In this document: positions 30,763 through 37,961 of the stretch, in pieces | Position numbering within the stretch: the stretch's first letter is position 1 | How the letters are laid out: each line of letters begins with the position of its first letter | Origin: JAGLQA01 sp023135565 | Lineage (GTDB): Bacteria; Acidobacteriota; Aminicenantia; UBA2199 | Direction of reading: 5' to 3' | NCBI GenBank assembly: GCA_030639305.1 | Contig: DAOWCY010000050.1 | Coordinates: 1-37,961 of the forward strand | Length of the DNA: 37,961 nt | Position numbers and translations under genes: made by a program | The notes under the pieces: model-generated | Databases searched by the model: none | Seen by the model: the letters and a program-made list of their open reading frames with translations, nothing else | Told to the model about the DNA's origin: nothing

Positions 30763-32505
30763 TTATCTGCTTACCTCTAACTGTTGTTCCATCTGCTGCA
30801 TCACGGCCAGCCGGGAATAAAGCCCGCCGGTCTCCATCAATTCCGCATGAACGCCGGACTCCACGATGACGCCTTTGTCCATCACAAAAATCCTGTCCGC
30901 ATTCCGTAAAGCCGATATCCGGTGCGATACTATAATCAATGTGCGATTAGAATCGAGATTCTTTAAATTCCCCAGTATCTGCTCTTCCGTGTCGGCGTCT
31001 ATATTAGATAGAGGGTCGTCTAAAATCATAACAGGGGCGCAGCGGCACAATGCCCGCGCAATGGCAGTGCGCTGCTTCTGTCCGCCGGAAAGAGTAATGC
31101 CCCGCTCACCTACCATCTGCTCATATCGGTCGGGGAAAGTTTCTATATCTTTGCCCAGCCCGGCATTCTCAGCAGCAGCGGCAATGACTTCCGGCCCCGG
31201 TTCCCCACCCGCGCCAAGGGCGATGTTTTCAGCCAGGGTCTTGGAGAATAAAAAGGGGTCCTGGGAGACCACCGAGATTTTCTCAAAAATACTGCGCTGC
31301 TCTATGGAACGGATGTCCATGCCGTTGATAAACACCTGGCCCGGTTCCGGCTTTAAAAGCCCGGTCAGCACCATAAGCAGGGTGGACTTACCGCTGCCGA
31401 TTTTGCCGGTAATAGCGATAGTTTGCCCCTGTTCGATAGTCAGGTTAATATTGTTGAGCACCTGTTGTTCGGACCCGGGGTAGGCATAATCCAGGTTTTT
31501 TACCTCGAAAAGCAGGTCGGAACCGGTTATTGCCGACAAACCCTGCTGTTGTTCTTCCGGGTGTTCCAGGATATAGTTGATGCGGGTCATGGCGCTGATG
31601 CCCTGCTGCATAAGCGACATGATCCAGCCTAAAGAGAGTATGGGAAAAGTAAGTGCAGCCACCATAATATTAAATTGAAACAATTGGCCGATGGTAAGGC
31701 TGCCCTGTATCACCTGTTTGCCGCCCACTAACAGGATGACCAGTTCGGTCAAAGCGAAAACAAATAGAAAGACAGGCCACAGTCCTTCCCTGAACTTAAC
31801 CACAGCCATATGTTTTTTAATATAGTCGCGGTTCAATTCTTTAAAACGGTCGATCTCTATCTCTTCCAGGGTATTCAATTTTATAGTAGAGATGCCGGAA
31901 ATCACCTGCCAGGTGCGGTTGCTGATTTTGGCGGATAGTTCCTGGATTTTTTGGAACAAAGGGCGCTGGTAGGGAATAAGAACGACAATCAATATAGTGA
32001 GGCAAAGCATCATAGCGGCAATTATCAGCATCAGGGAACCGCTCAAGCCTATCAGCACGGGCAAAAAGAGAAAAATCCGGCTCAAGGAATTGGGTATATA
32101 CATGACGCCCGGGCCTAAAAGTGTGCGCACGTCGTTCAGGTCGTTGGTGCAGCGGGAGACTAAGTCGCCGGTCTCATTGGCCTGGAAAAAGAGGTAATCC
32201 AGGGCCATCAGTTTGTTAAAAATTCTTTCGCGCAGGCAGTATTCTATCCTGCGGGACACGCCGATGATAAGTTTGCGCATCATAAAAAGGCAAATCACTA
32301 CCAGGAGGATAAAGAGACCGATTTTTATAAAATTATCGTGAATAATGGCGGCCCGGTTTTCTTTTATGATTTCGTCCAGCACTGCTTGTATAAAGACCGG
32401 CACTTTCATCAGCCCGTAGTTATAGAGCAACATGAAGAGGAACCCGGCGGTAAGGAACAGCCAATGTTTTTTCAAATAGGGTAATAATGTTTTCAAGTTT
32501 TTCAT
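30763..32505 (-). CDS. ABC exporter half-transporter, degenerate-site subunit
   Basis: A 580-aa type I exporter: membrane domain (six helices, about 15-310) and nucleotide-binding domain with Walker A TGKIGSGKST, signature LSGGQKQR and Walker B MILDDPLSNID. The catalytic Glu after Walker B is Asp, as in the degenerate site of heterodimeric exporters (TM287, BmrC). The partner (28766-30676) keeps Glu but has LSAGQ, so one composite ATP site is canonical and the other degenerate. It has its own promoter (32569-32541) and follows the bacillithiol genes. A link to thiol export is only a neighbourhood suggestion. Confidence 0.94.
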   Translation of the reverse strand: MKNLKTLLPYLKKHWLFLTAGFLFMLLYNYGLMKVPVFIQAVLDEIIKENRAAIIHDNFIKIGLFILLVVICLFMMRKLIIGVSRRIEYCLRERIFNKLMALDYLFFQANETGDLVSRCTNDLNDVRTLLGPGVMYIPNSLSRIFLFLPVLIGLSGSLMLIIAAMMLCLTILIVVLIPYQRPLFQKIQELSAKISNRTWQVISGISTIKLNTLEEIEIDRFKELNRDYIKKHMAVVKFREGLWPVFLFVFALTELVILLVGGKQVIQGSLTIGQLFQFNIMVAALTFPILSLGWIMSLMQQGISAMTRINYILEHPEEQQQGLSAITGSDLLFEVKNLDYAYPGSEQQVLNNINLTIEQGQTIAITGKIGSGKSTLLMVLTGLLKPEPGQVFINGMDIRSIEQRSIFEKISVVSQDPFLFSKTLAENIALGAGGEPGPEVIAAAAENAGLGKDIETFPDRYEQMVGERGITLSGGQKQRTAIARALCRCAPVMILDDPLSNIDADTEEQILGNLKNLDSNRTLIIVSHRISALRNADRIFVMDKGVIVESGVHAELMETGGLYSRLAVMQQMEQQLEVSR

Positions 32506-32540
32506 ATTTCCAATTTAACACTAACTTTTTTCATGCCTGT

Positions 32541-32569
32541 ATTTTATAGGAAACCGGGTGATATTGCAA
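32541..32569 (-). promoter_or_regulatory. Promoter of the ABC exporter pair
   Basis: Minus strand TTGCAA (32569-32564), 17 nt, TAAAAT (32546-32541), about 35 nt upstream of the start at 32505. Confidence 0.55.
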
Positions 32570-32684
32570 GGCTCTCTCCACAGCGGGAGAAAGTTCTCTA
32601 TACGTTGTTACTTTCCTTTTTTTTGTTCGTACTTGCCTGTCCCCTATTTTTCCCTGCGGGTTTAGGATTCCCCGCTTTTGCTGT

Positions 32685-32787
32685 ACTGCCGTGAAGCGGC
32701 TCAACAAAAGTTTTGTTCAAACTTTTTCAAAAGTTTGGCCCCCGGCAGGGACTGCCCTCCCCACGTGGTGGGGTCGCCGCAGGCAAA
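32685..32787. repeat. Family I palindromic repeat, inverted orientation, downstream of bshA
   Basis: GTGAAGCGGCTC, AAAAGTTTTGTTCAAAC, the hairpin AAACTTTTTCAAAAGTTT, GGCCCCCGGCAGGGACTGCC, CCCCACGTGGTGGGG and GTCGCCGCAGGC. With about 180 further bases (inverted pair CTCTCTCC / GGGAGAAAG at 32573-32593) it fills the 303-base gap between bshA and the exporter. Confidence 0.85.
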
Positions 32788-32808
32788 AAACGATTTTGAT
32801 TTTCTTTT

Positions 32809-33918
32809 TTACTCATATAATTTCTCGTATTGGTCGATTATTTTGCCCATGGAGAACTTCTCCTGCCCGGCTCTAATGCCTTCTTCTACTATACTGTCAT
32901 ATAAAGCGCGGTCTTTTAATACTTTGCCCGCTTTCTGCGCCGCTTCGCCGGTATCTCCTACAGTAAACAAAATGCCGGACTTGCCGTCTTCGATCACTTC
33001 GGGCAATCCGCCTACCCGGCTGGCTGCCACGGGTACACCGCAAACCATGGACTCTAAAGCGGCCAACCCGAAAGATTCCTGTTGGCTGGGCAGCAGCATC
33101 AAATGGGAAGAAGCGATCAAACAACCGATGTCGCTGCGTACGCCGAGAAACTTGACCTTATCCGCGATGCCTAATTCTTTAGCCAGGTCCATCATTTCGT
33201 ACTGCAAAGGCCCCTCCCCTACTATGCGCAGTTCAGCCGGTTTATCTAAGGCTTTCTCGATTCCATGAAAGATTTTGATCACATCCAAAGGTCTTTTAAC
33301 CGCCCGCAAATTGGACAAATGCAGCATAATTGTTTTTCCCCCTTTTTTGCAGGCTGCGGACTTCAATTCGGGATTAAAAAATTCGGGGTTGGCGAAATTG
33401 TAGATGGTCTTGATTTTACCCGGCGTAATGCCTAATTTGGTTTCCGACTCCAGCTTGAGGTGATTGGATACGGCGCTGACGGCGTCGCTTTTTTCGATGG
33501 CATAGCGGGTAATATCGGTCATAGTGGGGTGCGCGCCCACTATAGTTATGTCCGTGCCGTGCAGGGTGGTGACGCATTTGACCTTACGGCCCGAAATATC
33601 CCGGGCCAGGAGAGCCGAGACCGCGTGAGGAAGCGCATAATGACTGTGGATCACATCTATGTCGTAGCGGCGAATCAAGGTAGACAACTGGGAGGCTAAG
33701 GCCAGGGAATAGGGCTGGAAATCGAAAACAGGATACTCCCGCACATACACTTTATGAAACCTCATGGCTTCGGATTCGTTATTTTTCAAGCGGAAGGGGG
33801 GTTCTAAACCGACGAAATGAACGGTGTGTCCTTTTTCTTCAGCCATGGCCCTGCCTATTTCATAGGCCACGATCCCGGAACCGCCGATACGGTGGTAACA
33901 TAATATAACGATATTCAT
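32809..33918 (-). CDS. bshA: N-acetyl-alpha-D-glucosaminyl L-malate synthase
   Basis: A 369-aa GT4 glycosyltransferase that joins GlcNAc from UDP-GlcNAc to L-malate, the first step of bacillithiol synthesis. BshA-type N-terminus: RIGGSGIVAYEIGRAMAEEK, with HTVHFVGLEPPFRL. Further motifs: DVIHSHYALPHAVSA, TTLHGTDITIVG, HLSNLRAVKRPLDVIKIF and the EX7E motif in ESFGLAALE. The start overlaps the bshB stop by 4 nt (ATGA). The identity is strengthened by the adjacent bshB and bshC. Confidence 0.95.
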   Translation of the reverse strand: MNIVILCYHRIGGSGIVAYEIGRAMAEEKGHTVHFVGLEPPFRLKNNESEAMRFHKVYVREYPVFDFQPYSLALASQLSTLIRRYDIDVIHSHYALPHAVSALLARDISGRKVKCVTTLHGTDITIVGAHPTMTDITRYAIEKSDAVSAVSNHLKLESETKLGITPGKIKTIYNFANPEFFNPELKSAACKKGGKTIMLHLSNLRAVKRPLDVIKIFHGIEKALDKPAELRIVGEGPLQYEMMDLAKELGIADKVKFLGVRSDIGCLIASSHLMLLPSQQESFGLAALESMVCGVPVAASRVGGLPEVIEDGKSGILFTVGDTGEAAQKAGKVLKDRALYDSIVEEGIRAGQEKFSMGKIIDQYEKLYE

Positions 33919-34640
33919 CTTATCTCCTTTTCAAAAGCTTGCAAAGGGTCTTCGACCCGGGGCGGTGAGGTACTGTAAAAAGGTTCGCCGTACTTCACCC
34001 CGGCCAGCGCTCCGGCCATTCCGCCGCGGGCTTCCTGAATTTCCCAGAAACGCTGCGACTTGATAAAAGTTTTTGTAGGCGCGGTTTCCTCGCCGGGTTG
34101 GGCCACCTGGGAAGTAAAACAGCGGATGACTTCCTGCCTCTGCTGCCAGAAGGGGGTGACGTCGATGACAAAATCGGGTCTCTTTTGGATAATGAGTTCA
34201 GGGAAACCGATAAACGCAGCAGGCCGGAAAAGCGGGGATTGGGTTTCGATTTTTTCTAAGCCCGACAGGTAGCAGCATTCGCGCACCATTTGCCCGCAGT
34301 AGTGGTGGTCGGGGTGGCGCATGGGAAGATCGGCAAAAGAGAAAACCAGTCCCGGTTTCAGAGTTCTAATTACCTCGATGATTTGCAGGCGGTTTTCTTC
34401 TGTATTGCGGATATTGCCGTCGGGAAAATCGAGAGTAATGCGGGCGTCTAAGGAGAGCATTTCGGAAGCTTTTTCTAATTCCTGGCGGCGTGTTTCCGCG
34501 GAGCCGTAAGTGCCGGCTTCTCCTTTGCTCAGGTCGCATATGGCGGTTTTGTAAGAGAGTTGTTTCATTTTTAGCAGTGTTCCGGCGACGAAGAATTCGC
34601 AGTCATCGGGATGAGCGCCGAAAGCCAGTATGTCGATCAT
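33915..34640 (-). CDS. bshB1: Bacillithiol biosynthesis deacetylase
   Basis: A 241-aa LmbE/PIG-L family zinc deacetylase that removes the acetyl group from GlcNAc-malate. Zinc ligands are visible: His10 and Asp13 in GAHPDDCE, and His112 in MRHPDHHY. SKGEAGTYGSAETRRQELEK is the BshB1-type segment. It overlaps bshA by 4 nt and lies after bshC with a 141-nt gap occupied by a family III repeat. I call it B1 by context and motif; a BshB2-type is less likely. Confidence 0.92.
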   Translation of the reverse strand: MIDILAFGAHPDDCEFFVAGTLLKMKQLSYKTAICDLSKGEAGTYGSAETRRQELEKASEMLSLDARITLDFPDGNIRNTEENRLQIIEVIRTLKPGLVFSFADLPMRHPDHHYCGQMVRECCYLSGLEKIETQSPLFRPAAFIGFPELIIQKRPDFVIDVTPFWQQRQEVIRCFTSQVAQPGEETAPTKTFIKSQRFWEIQEARGGMAGALAGVKYGEPFYSTSPPRVEDPLQAFEKEIR

Positions 34641-34715
34641 TTTATATCTCCTCTTTCAAAATGTCCGGGCAAATTCGCCATCGCTGAGCAGTGTGCACAA
34701 ACGTTTTGCTAAATA

Positions 34716-34772
34716 GAAGTTTTTGGAGGTGTCGGAACCTTTTTTCAAAAAGGTTCTGACCCGCCGGAGGCA
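34716..34772. repeat. Family III palindromic repeat between bshC and bshB
   Basis: GAAGTTTTTGGAGGTGTCGG, the hairpin AACCTTTTT / AAAAAGGTT, CTGACCCGCCGGAGGC. Inverted orientation like 22440-22510. Confidence 0.75.
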
Positions 34773-34781
34773 AAATTATAA

Positions 34782-36011
34782 TCATCGTTCTATCTCCAGG
34801 GTAGTTCGTGAAAAATCATAGTTCTCATAAAGCGACTGAATAAACTCTTCTCCACCGAAAAGATTCATATAATAAAACACATTAAACACCCGCTCCTGTT
34901 TCTTACCGAAAGGTTTAAGATTGTCCGCGAGATACTGCACGGAATCGATTAGCTGCTCGTGTTTCTCTTTTTCAGCGGCCCGTTTCTTTCCATAGGCTTG
35001 TTTCACGGAGCCGCGCAGCAAACCGCTTATCTCTTTGGTTTCTAAGCCCAGGTTCTTGAGTTTTTCTAAGTAAGCGCCGGTTAAGGCGTCTGCTTCTTGT
35101 TTGGTCTCTTTGAAATCGAAACCGCTCTTCTCTTTGAGCACTTTTTGCTGCAGGGCGGCTTTATCTAAAGACAGCGCTTCTGCCAGCGCCAGCCCGGTTT
35201 TTTTTAACAAACGGTTCACCCGGGGTTCTATCAAGGTCAGCGACATCCGGGGTTTGACCGCGGCTTTTTCGACGCCGTGGAAACGGTACTCCGGGTCCAA
35301 TTCGGCAGTGTACTTTATTTCGCCGGGTCCGGCTATATAAGTATGGGCGTTAAAATAAGCGTCCTGGCACACATTACGGGTTTTTACATTGGGCAGCAGA
35401 TCATGGATTTCGAGTTCGACGATAGTTCCGTCTCTAAAGCTATATTCACCGGAGGCGGTTTTAAACAACGCTTCACGTCTCTTGCCACTCAAGCAAAATA
35501 GATTGCACTGCCGACCGGGTTCAGTTCTCCCGGCTTCACGCAGTAAAATAATATGGGAAAATTCCCGGAAACCTTTCTCCGCGGGAGTAAAGAAACTTAA
35601 ATCGAGAAAACCGTACAACGCTTCAGCCAGGCTGACGGAGGCTTCACCCAGCGTACGTCCGGGCACATAACAAGCCAACGCCATCTCCTTTAGAACAGGC
35701 GTGAACGCGGTCTGCCGCAGGGTGGAAAAAAAAGTATCCAGCAGGGCCACTAAAGCATCATCCACTTCGATAAGACCACAGGAATAACCGCGGCTGTCTA
35801 TATCCCAGGTCAGGGTCTTTAATTTGCCTTCGGCATCCAGGTAATCTATATGATTGATTTCGCTAAAATCGGCGTCATTGGTTTCTAACCAGTAAACCGC
35901 TTCACCGTCTATATCCGCGGCAAAACGAACAGCTCCCAATACTTTATAAACAGTATAAAGCGGCCCGCCTAAAAGCCCGATCTGCTGCCCGGTTATGATT
36001 ATTTTTTTCAA
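34782..36011 (-). CDS. bshC: Putative cysteine ligase of bacillithiol synthesis, short form
   Basis: A 409-aa BshC-family protein expected to add cysteine to glucosaminyl-malate as the last step. Core motifs: IIITGQQIGLLGGPLYTVYK, VYWLETNDADFSEINH, YVPGRTLGEASVSLAEAL, AYFNAHTYIAGPGEIKY and LIEPRVNRLLKK. It starts directly at the TGQQ nucleotide-binding turn. BshC in Firmicutes and Bacteroidetes has roughly 80-95 residues before this and is about 540 aa, so this is a short form or has lost its N-terminus. Start TTG at 36011, with AAGGAG 8 nt upstream. A copy of its first nine codons lies at 36248-36274, on the far side of a repeat. Confidence 0.88.
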   Translation of the reverse strand: MKKIIITGQQIGLLGGPLYTVYKVLGAVRFAADIDGEAVYWLETNDADFSEINHIDYLDAEGKLKTLTWDIDSRGYSCGLIEVDDALVALLDTFFSTLRQTAFTPVLKEMALACYVPGRTLGEASVSLAEALYGFLDLSFFTPAEKGFREFSHIILLREAGRTEPGRQCNLFCLSGKRREALFKTASGEYSFRDGTIVELEIHDLLPNVKTRNVCQDAYFNAHTYIAGPGEIKYTAELDPEYRFHGVEKAAVKPRMSLTLIEPRVNRLLKKTGLALAEALSLDKAALQQKVLKEKSGFDFKETKQEADALTGAYLEKLKNLGLETKEISGLLRGSVKQAYGKKRAAEKEKHEQLIDSVQYLADNLKPFGKKQERVFNVFYYMNLFGGEEFIQSLYENYDFSRTTLEIER

Positions 36012-36274
36012 CTACTTAACTCCTTGCCTCCGGCGGGGGTGCGGCGCACCCACCCTCTTAGCCGCTGCGCGGCAGGGGGCAGCGTGTGAGCGCTTTCGCT
36101 TCTAAATAATAAGAAGTTTTGTTCAAACTTTTTCAAAAGTTTGGCCCCCGGCAGGGCCGCCGGAGGCCAAAAACGATAAAATTTCACTCGTTTCCGGGTG
36201 AGGCGCGCATCATGAAAAACTACCATGATGACAGCCCCTCGTAGGCTCTGACCGGTTATAATTATTCTTTTCAA
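35985..36274. repeat. 27-nt direct duplication of the bshC 5' end flanking a repeat element
   Basis: 35985-36011 and 36248-36274 match at 24 of 27 positions. Read on the minus strand both give TTG-K-K/R-I-I-I-T-G-Q. The upstream copy starts one base after the methyltransferase stop (TAAATTG). The 36024-36247 element lies between the two copies. Confidence 0.85.
36024..36247. repeat. Composite family I repeat between the methyltransferase gene and bshC
   Basis: GCCTCCGGCGGGGGTGCGGC, CACCCACCCTCTTAG, CCGCTGCGCGGCAGG, GCGCTTTCGCTTCTAAATAA, inverted core AAACTTTTTCAAAAGTTTGG, CCCCCGGCAGGGCCGCCGG, then CGTTTCCGGGTGAGGCG with GCATCATGAAAAACTACC. It is the longest copy seen and combines modules found separately at 7752, 14515 and 20906. 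Confidence 0.88.
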
Positions 36275-36275
36275 T

Positions 36276-37028
36276 TTAGTTCTCTTTTTTTGCAAACAAT
36301 ATCGTACGCTCCGAGTCTTCACTCCATCCGGCTCCGGCATAATCTCCGAAACAACCTTCTATACGAAACCCGCTCCGCTCCAACATGGTCTCTAATTCCC
36401 GGCGGCTGAAAAGCCTGACCGATTCCCGGTAATGCGCAGCCGCGCCGTTTTCATTATCTTTGAAATTTATATCTTTAACGATACGGCCCGCCGCAATCCG
36501 GCGCTTCTCTTCCAATTCTATCCCGCCCGGGCCGCGGGACAAATTTCCCGGCACCAGGTTGTTTTCCACGTGCGCCGCATTCAAAAAATCGAGCCAGAAA
36601 AAACCACCGGGCTTTAAAGAACTATAAATATCACAAAGCACCCGCTGGTTCTCTTCGTCAGCTTCGAAATAACCGAAACTGGTAAAAAGAGAGAGCACAA
36701 GATCGAATTTCCCCGCTAATACAGGTAGATGCTGCATATCCGCCACTACCAAATCTAACTGGGGATACTTTTTTTTGCCGCTTTTGATCAAGGTGGCGGA
36801 AAGGTCTATTCCCAACACCCGGCAGCCGAAATCTTTAAAAAAAATCGTATGCCTCCCTGCACCGCAACCTAAATCTAAAACCAGGCTGTTTTTTGCCGGT
36901 TTCAACACAGCGTCAATTAGGCGGCACTGTTTTTCCGCGTCTTCTATATTACGATGCCGGTATAAAAGCAGGTATTTCTCGTCGAACCATTTCCTGTACC
37001 AGGGTAACTCGCTCCGCAGCCTCTCCAT
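36276..37028 (-). CDS. Class I SAM-dependent methyltransferase in the bacillithiol operon
   Basis: A 250-aa soluble methyltransferase with SAM motif I LVLDLGCGAGRH (49-60), VLGIDLSATLIKSGKKK, LDLVVADMQHLPVLAGKFDL and LVLSLFTSFGYF, then LKPGGFFWLDFLN. The C-terminal part (RESVRLFSRRELETMLERSG) is typical of small-molecule methyltransferases. It lies 14 nt after the MBL hydrolase and immediately before the original bshC start. In Chlorobaculum a SAM methyltransferase (NmbA) makes N-methyl-bacillithiol. A similar role here is inference from position, not from sequence identity. Confidence 0.85.
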   Translation of the reverse strand: MERLRSELPWYRKWFDEKYLLLYRHRNIEDAEKQCRLIDAVLKPAKNSLVLDLGCGAGRHTIFFKDFGCRVLGIDLSATLIKSGKKKYPQLDLVVADMQHLPVLAGKFDLVLSLFTSFGYFEADEENQRVLCDIYSSLKPGGFFWLDFLNAAHVENNLVPGNLSRGPGGIELEEKRRIAAGRIVKDINFKDNENGAAAHYRESVRLFSRRELETMLERSGFRIEGCFGDYAGAGWSEDSERTILFAKKEN

Positions 37029-37042
37029 AACAAAAAAAAATC

Positions 37043-37681
37043 CTACAAAATACCGTGCTCTTCTTTATAAGCCGGCCAGTTGTCTTTTAAATGGAGGAAT
37101 TTTTCAAAATTATCCAACCTGAGACAGAAAGGATTAGTCCTTATCTCTTTTTCGATAGTAGAAACAGGGTCTACTCCATAATCGTGCCCCGGCCAGACAC
37201 GGACATCCATTTCTAAGGTGAAAAGCTTTTTCAAACTGTCGAATTCCAACTGGGCGGCTTCCCGGGTAGATGTGCCGCCTACTTTGCCTACGAAAAGGGT
37301 ATCCCCGGTCATCAATTCTTTACCTGCTAAAATACAGATGGAATCGTTCGTATGGCCCGGAGTATGAACAAAATAAAGGGAGATTTGCCCTAATGAAAGG
37401 GTCTGGTTGTCGTCAACCCTCATATCTCCAAAAGTTGCCTTTTTATGGGTGACGATTTGGGCGCCGCCTCTCCTGGTGAAAAAATCGTTACCCCCGGTAT
37501 GGTCGAAATGGGTATGGGTATTGATCACATAAACGATTTCCAGCCCTAATTCCCGGACTTTTTGGAAACAATGCTCCGGCTCAGGTGAAGGATCGACCAC
37601 TGCGCCTAATTTTGTCCTTTCGCACCCCAGCACGTAGCCGAAGTTGCGGTCGCCGCCGGACGGTACTTGTTGAAAGATCAT
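37043..37681 (-). CDS. MBL-fold metallohydrolase, glyoxalase II-like
   Basis: A 212-aa metallo-beta-lactamase-fold hydrolase. Metal motif NTHTHFDHTGG (His56, His58, Asp60, His61), then FVHTPGHTNDS, LMTGDTLFVGKVGG and WPGHDYGVDPVSTI. The domain is like hydroxyacylglutathione hydrolase, with a C-terminus ending NWPAYKEEHGIL. It leads the bacillithiol genes, so a bacillithiol-dependent hydrolase acting on S-acyl thiols or thiol conjugates is plausible. AGGAGT lies 5 nt before ATG, and a strong promoter is upstream. Confidence 0.9.
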   Translation of the reverse strand: MIFQQVPSGGDRNFGYVLGCERTKLGAVVDPSPEPEHCFQKVRELGLEIVYVINTHTHFDHTGGNDFFTRRGGAQIVTHKKATFGDMRVDDNQTLSLGQISLYFVHTPGHTNDSICILAGKELMTGDTLFVGKVGGTSTREAAQLEFDSLKKLFTLEMDVRVWPGHDYGVDPVSTIEKEIRTNPFCLRLDNFEKFLHLKDNWPAYKEEHGIL

Positions 37682-37961
37682 ATTTCACTCCTAATTAAGG
37701 CCATTACATTACATGACATGACGATATCGCGCACTTACAGTGAGTGTAGCAGCAAAAAAAAGTATTTCCTTGTAAATAGAGATTATAACCAAAACAAAAC
37801 TATTAGTCAAATAAAAAAAGGGTAACTATTCAGTTTTGATGGTCTCGTAAAAAGTCATTTCGCGAAATATTGTTAAAAACAAACTATTTCTCTAAATCTC
37901 ACCCGAATTGTTGTTTTTGGGGATATTTTTGAAAATATTCCGGCATATAGAAAAAATAAAA
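37682..37961. other. Right-edge intergenic region with promoter and palindrome
   Basis: Holds the bacillithiol operon promoter (37782-37810), a GGTAACTATTCAGTTTTG segment repeated from 28362, the TCTCGTAAAAAGTC motif and the 12-bp palindrome ATTTCGCGAAAT (37857-37868). No gene is seen before the window ends. Confidence 0.5.
37782..37810 (-). promoter_or_regulatory. Strong promoter of the bacillithiol operon
   Basis: Minus strand TTGACT (37810-37805), 17 nt, perfect TATAAT (37787-37782). Leader about 95 nt. Confidence 0.72.

Noticed and set aside
36008..36340. 110-aa minus-strand open frame across the bshC upstream region
   Set aside because: Reads through the methyltransferase end in another frame, the duplicated bshC start and the repeat; not a separate gene.

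Overview
This is a bacterial chromosome segment of moderate GC, with no tRNA, rRNA, CRISPR array or transposase that I could find. The envelope looks diderm: there is a lipoprotein with a lipobox, and a membrane protein ending in a TonB-type C-terminal domain. The bacillithiol genes, SBBP-type and beta-helix secreted proteins, many small toxin-antitoxin loci and very abundant dispersed palindromic repeats would fit an uncultivated lineage such as Candidatus Aminicenantes (Acidobacteriota neighbourhood). That placement is inference from gene content only.

Layout. 1-4700: a secreted M1/M28/PDZ peptidase fusion and accA (minus strand). 4700-7140: a beta-helix lipoprotein and a cold-shock protein with a long leader (plus). 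7140-13640: an accessory zone with a broken toxin-antitoxin pair, an 861-aa protein joining two RNA polymerase alpha-CTD domains to a sigma-region-4-like HTH, a secreted protein with tandem GspG-like domains, two tiny genes behind a perfect consensus promoter, and an intact Phd/VapC pair with visible operators. 13700-18355: DUF72, then the conserved phoH-pgpH-ybeY operon. 18700-24120: a pseudokinase-TonB membrane protein, a repeat-truncated SBBP protein and an orphan NtrC-type regulator. 24190-25800: an MNT/HEPN toxin-antitoxin pair followed by a zinc-ribbon/deoxyribosyltransferase-like protein. 25868-28200: a corrinoid-reactivation-type protein and an MttB-family methyltransferase. 28444-28751: an AbiEi antitoxin remnant. 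28766-37681: a minus-strand series with a heterodimeric ABC exporter, bshA, bshB, bshC, a SAM methyltransferase and an MBL-fold hydrolase.

How the genes work together. The last block reads as a bacillithiol operon whose extra methyltransferase makes N-methyl-bacillithiol a testable product. The MttB and B12-reactivation genes form a corrinoid methyl-transfer pair that lacks a local corrinoid protein. phoH, pgpH and ybeY link RNA metabolism and cyclic-di-AMP turnover.

The most unusual layer is the repeats. Family I/III palindromic elements occupy most intergenic gaps. They enter at least two reading frames in frame (M28 peptidase, ABC exporter), end another (SBBP protein), place a GGAGG upstream of start codons, and at bshC are flanked by a 27-nt duplication of the gene's own 5' end. 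Family II elements are multi-hairpin leaders: two of three lie just downstream of strong promoters and upstream of phoH and the NtrC-type gene, with wobble-compatible changes in the stem, so they are candidate structured regulatory RNAs.
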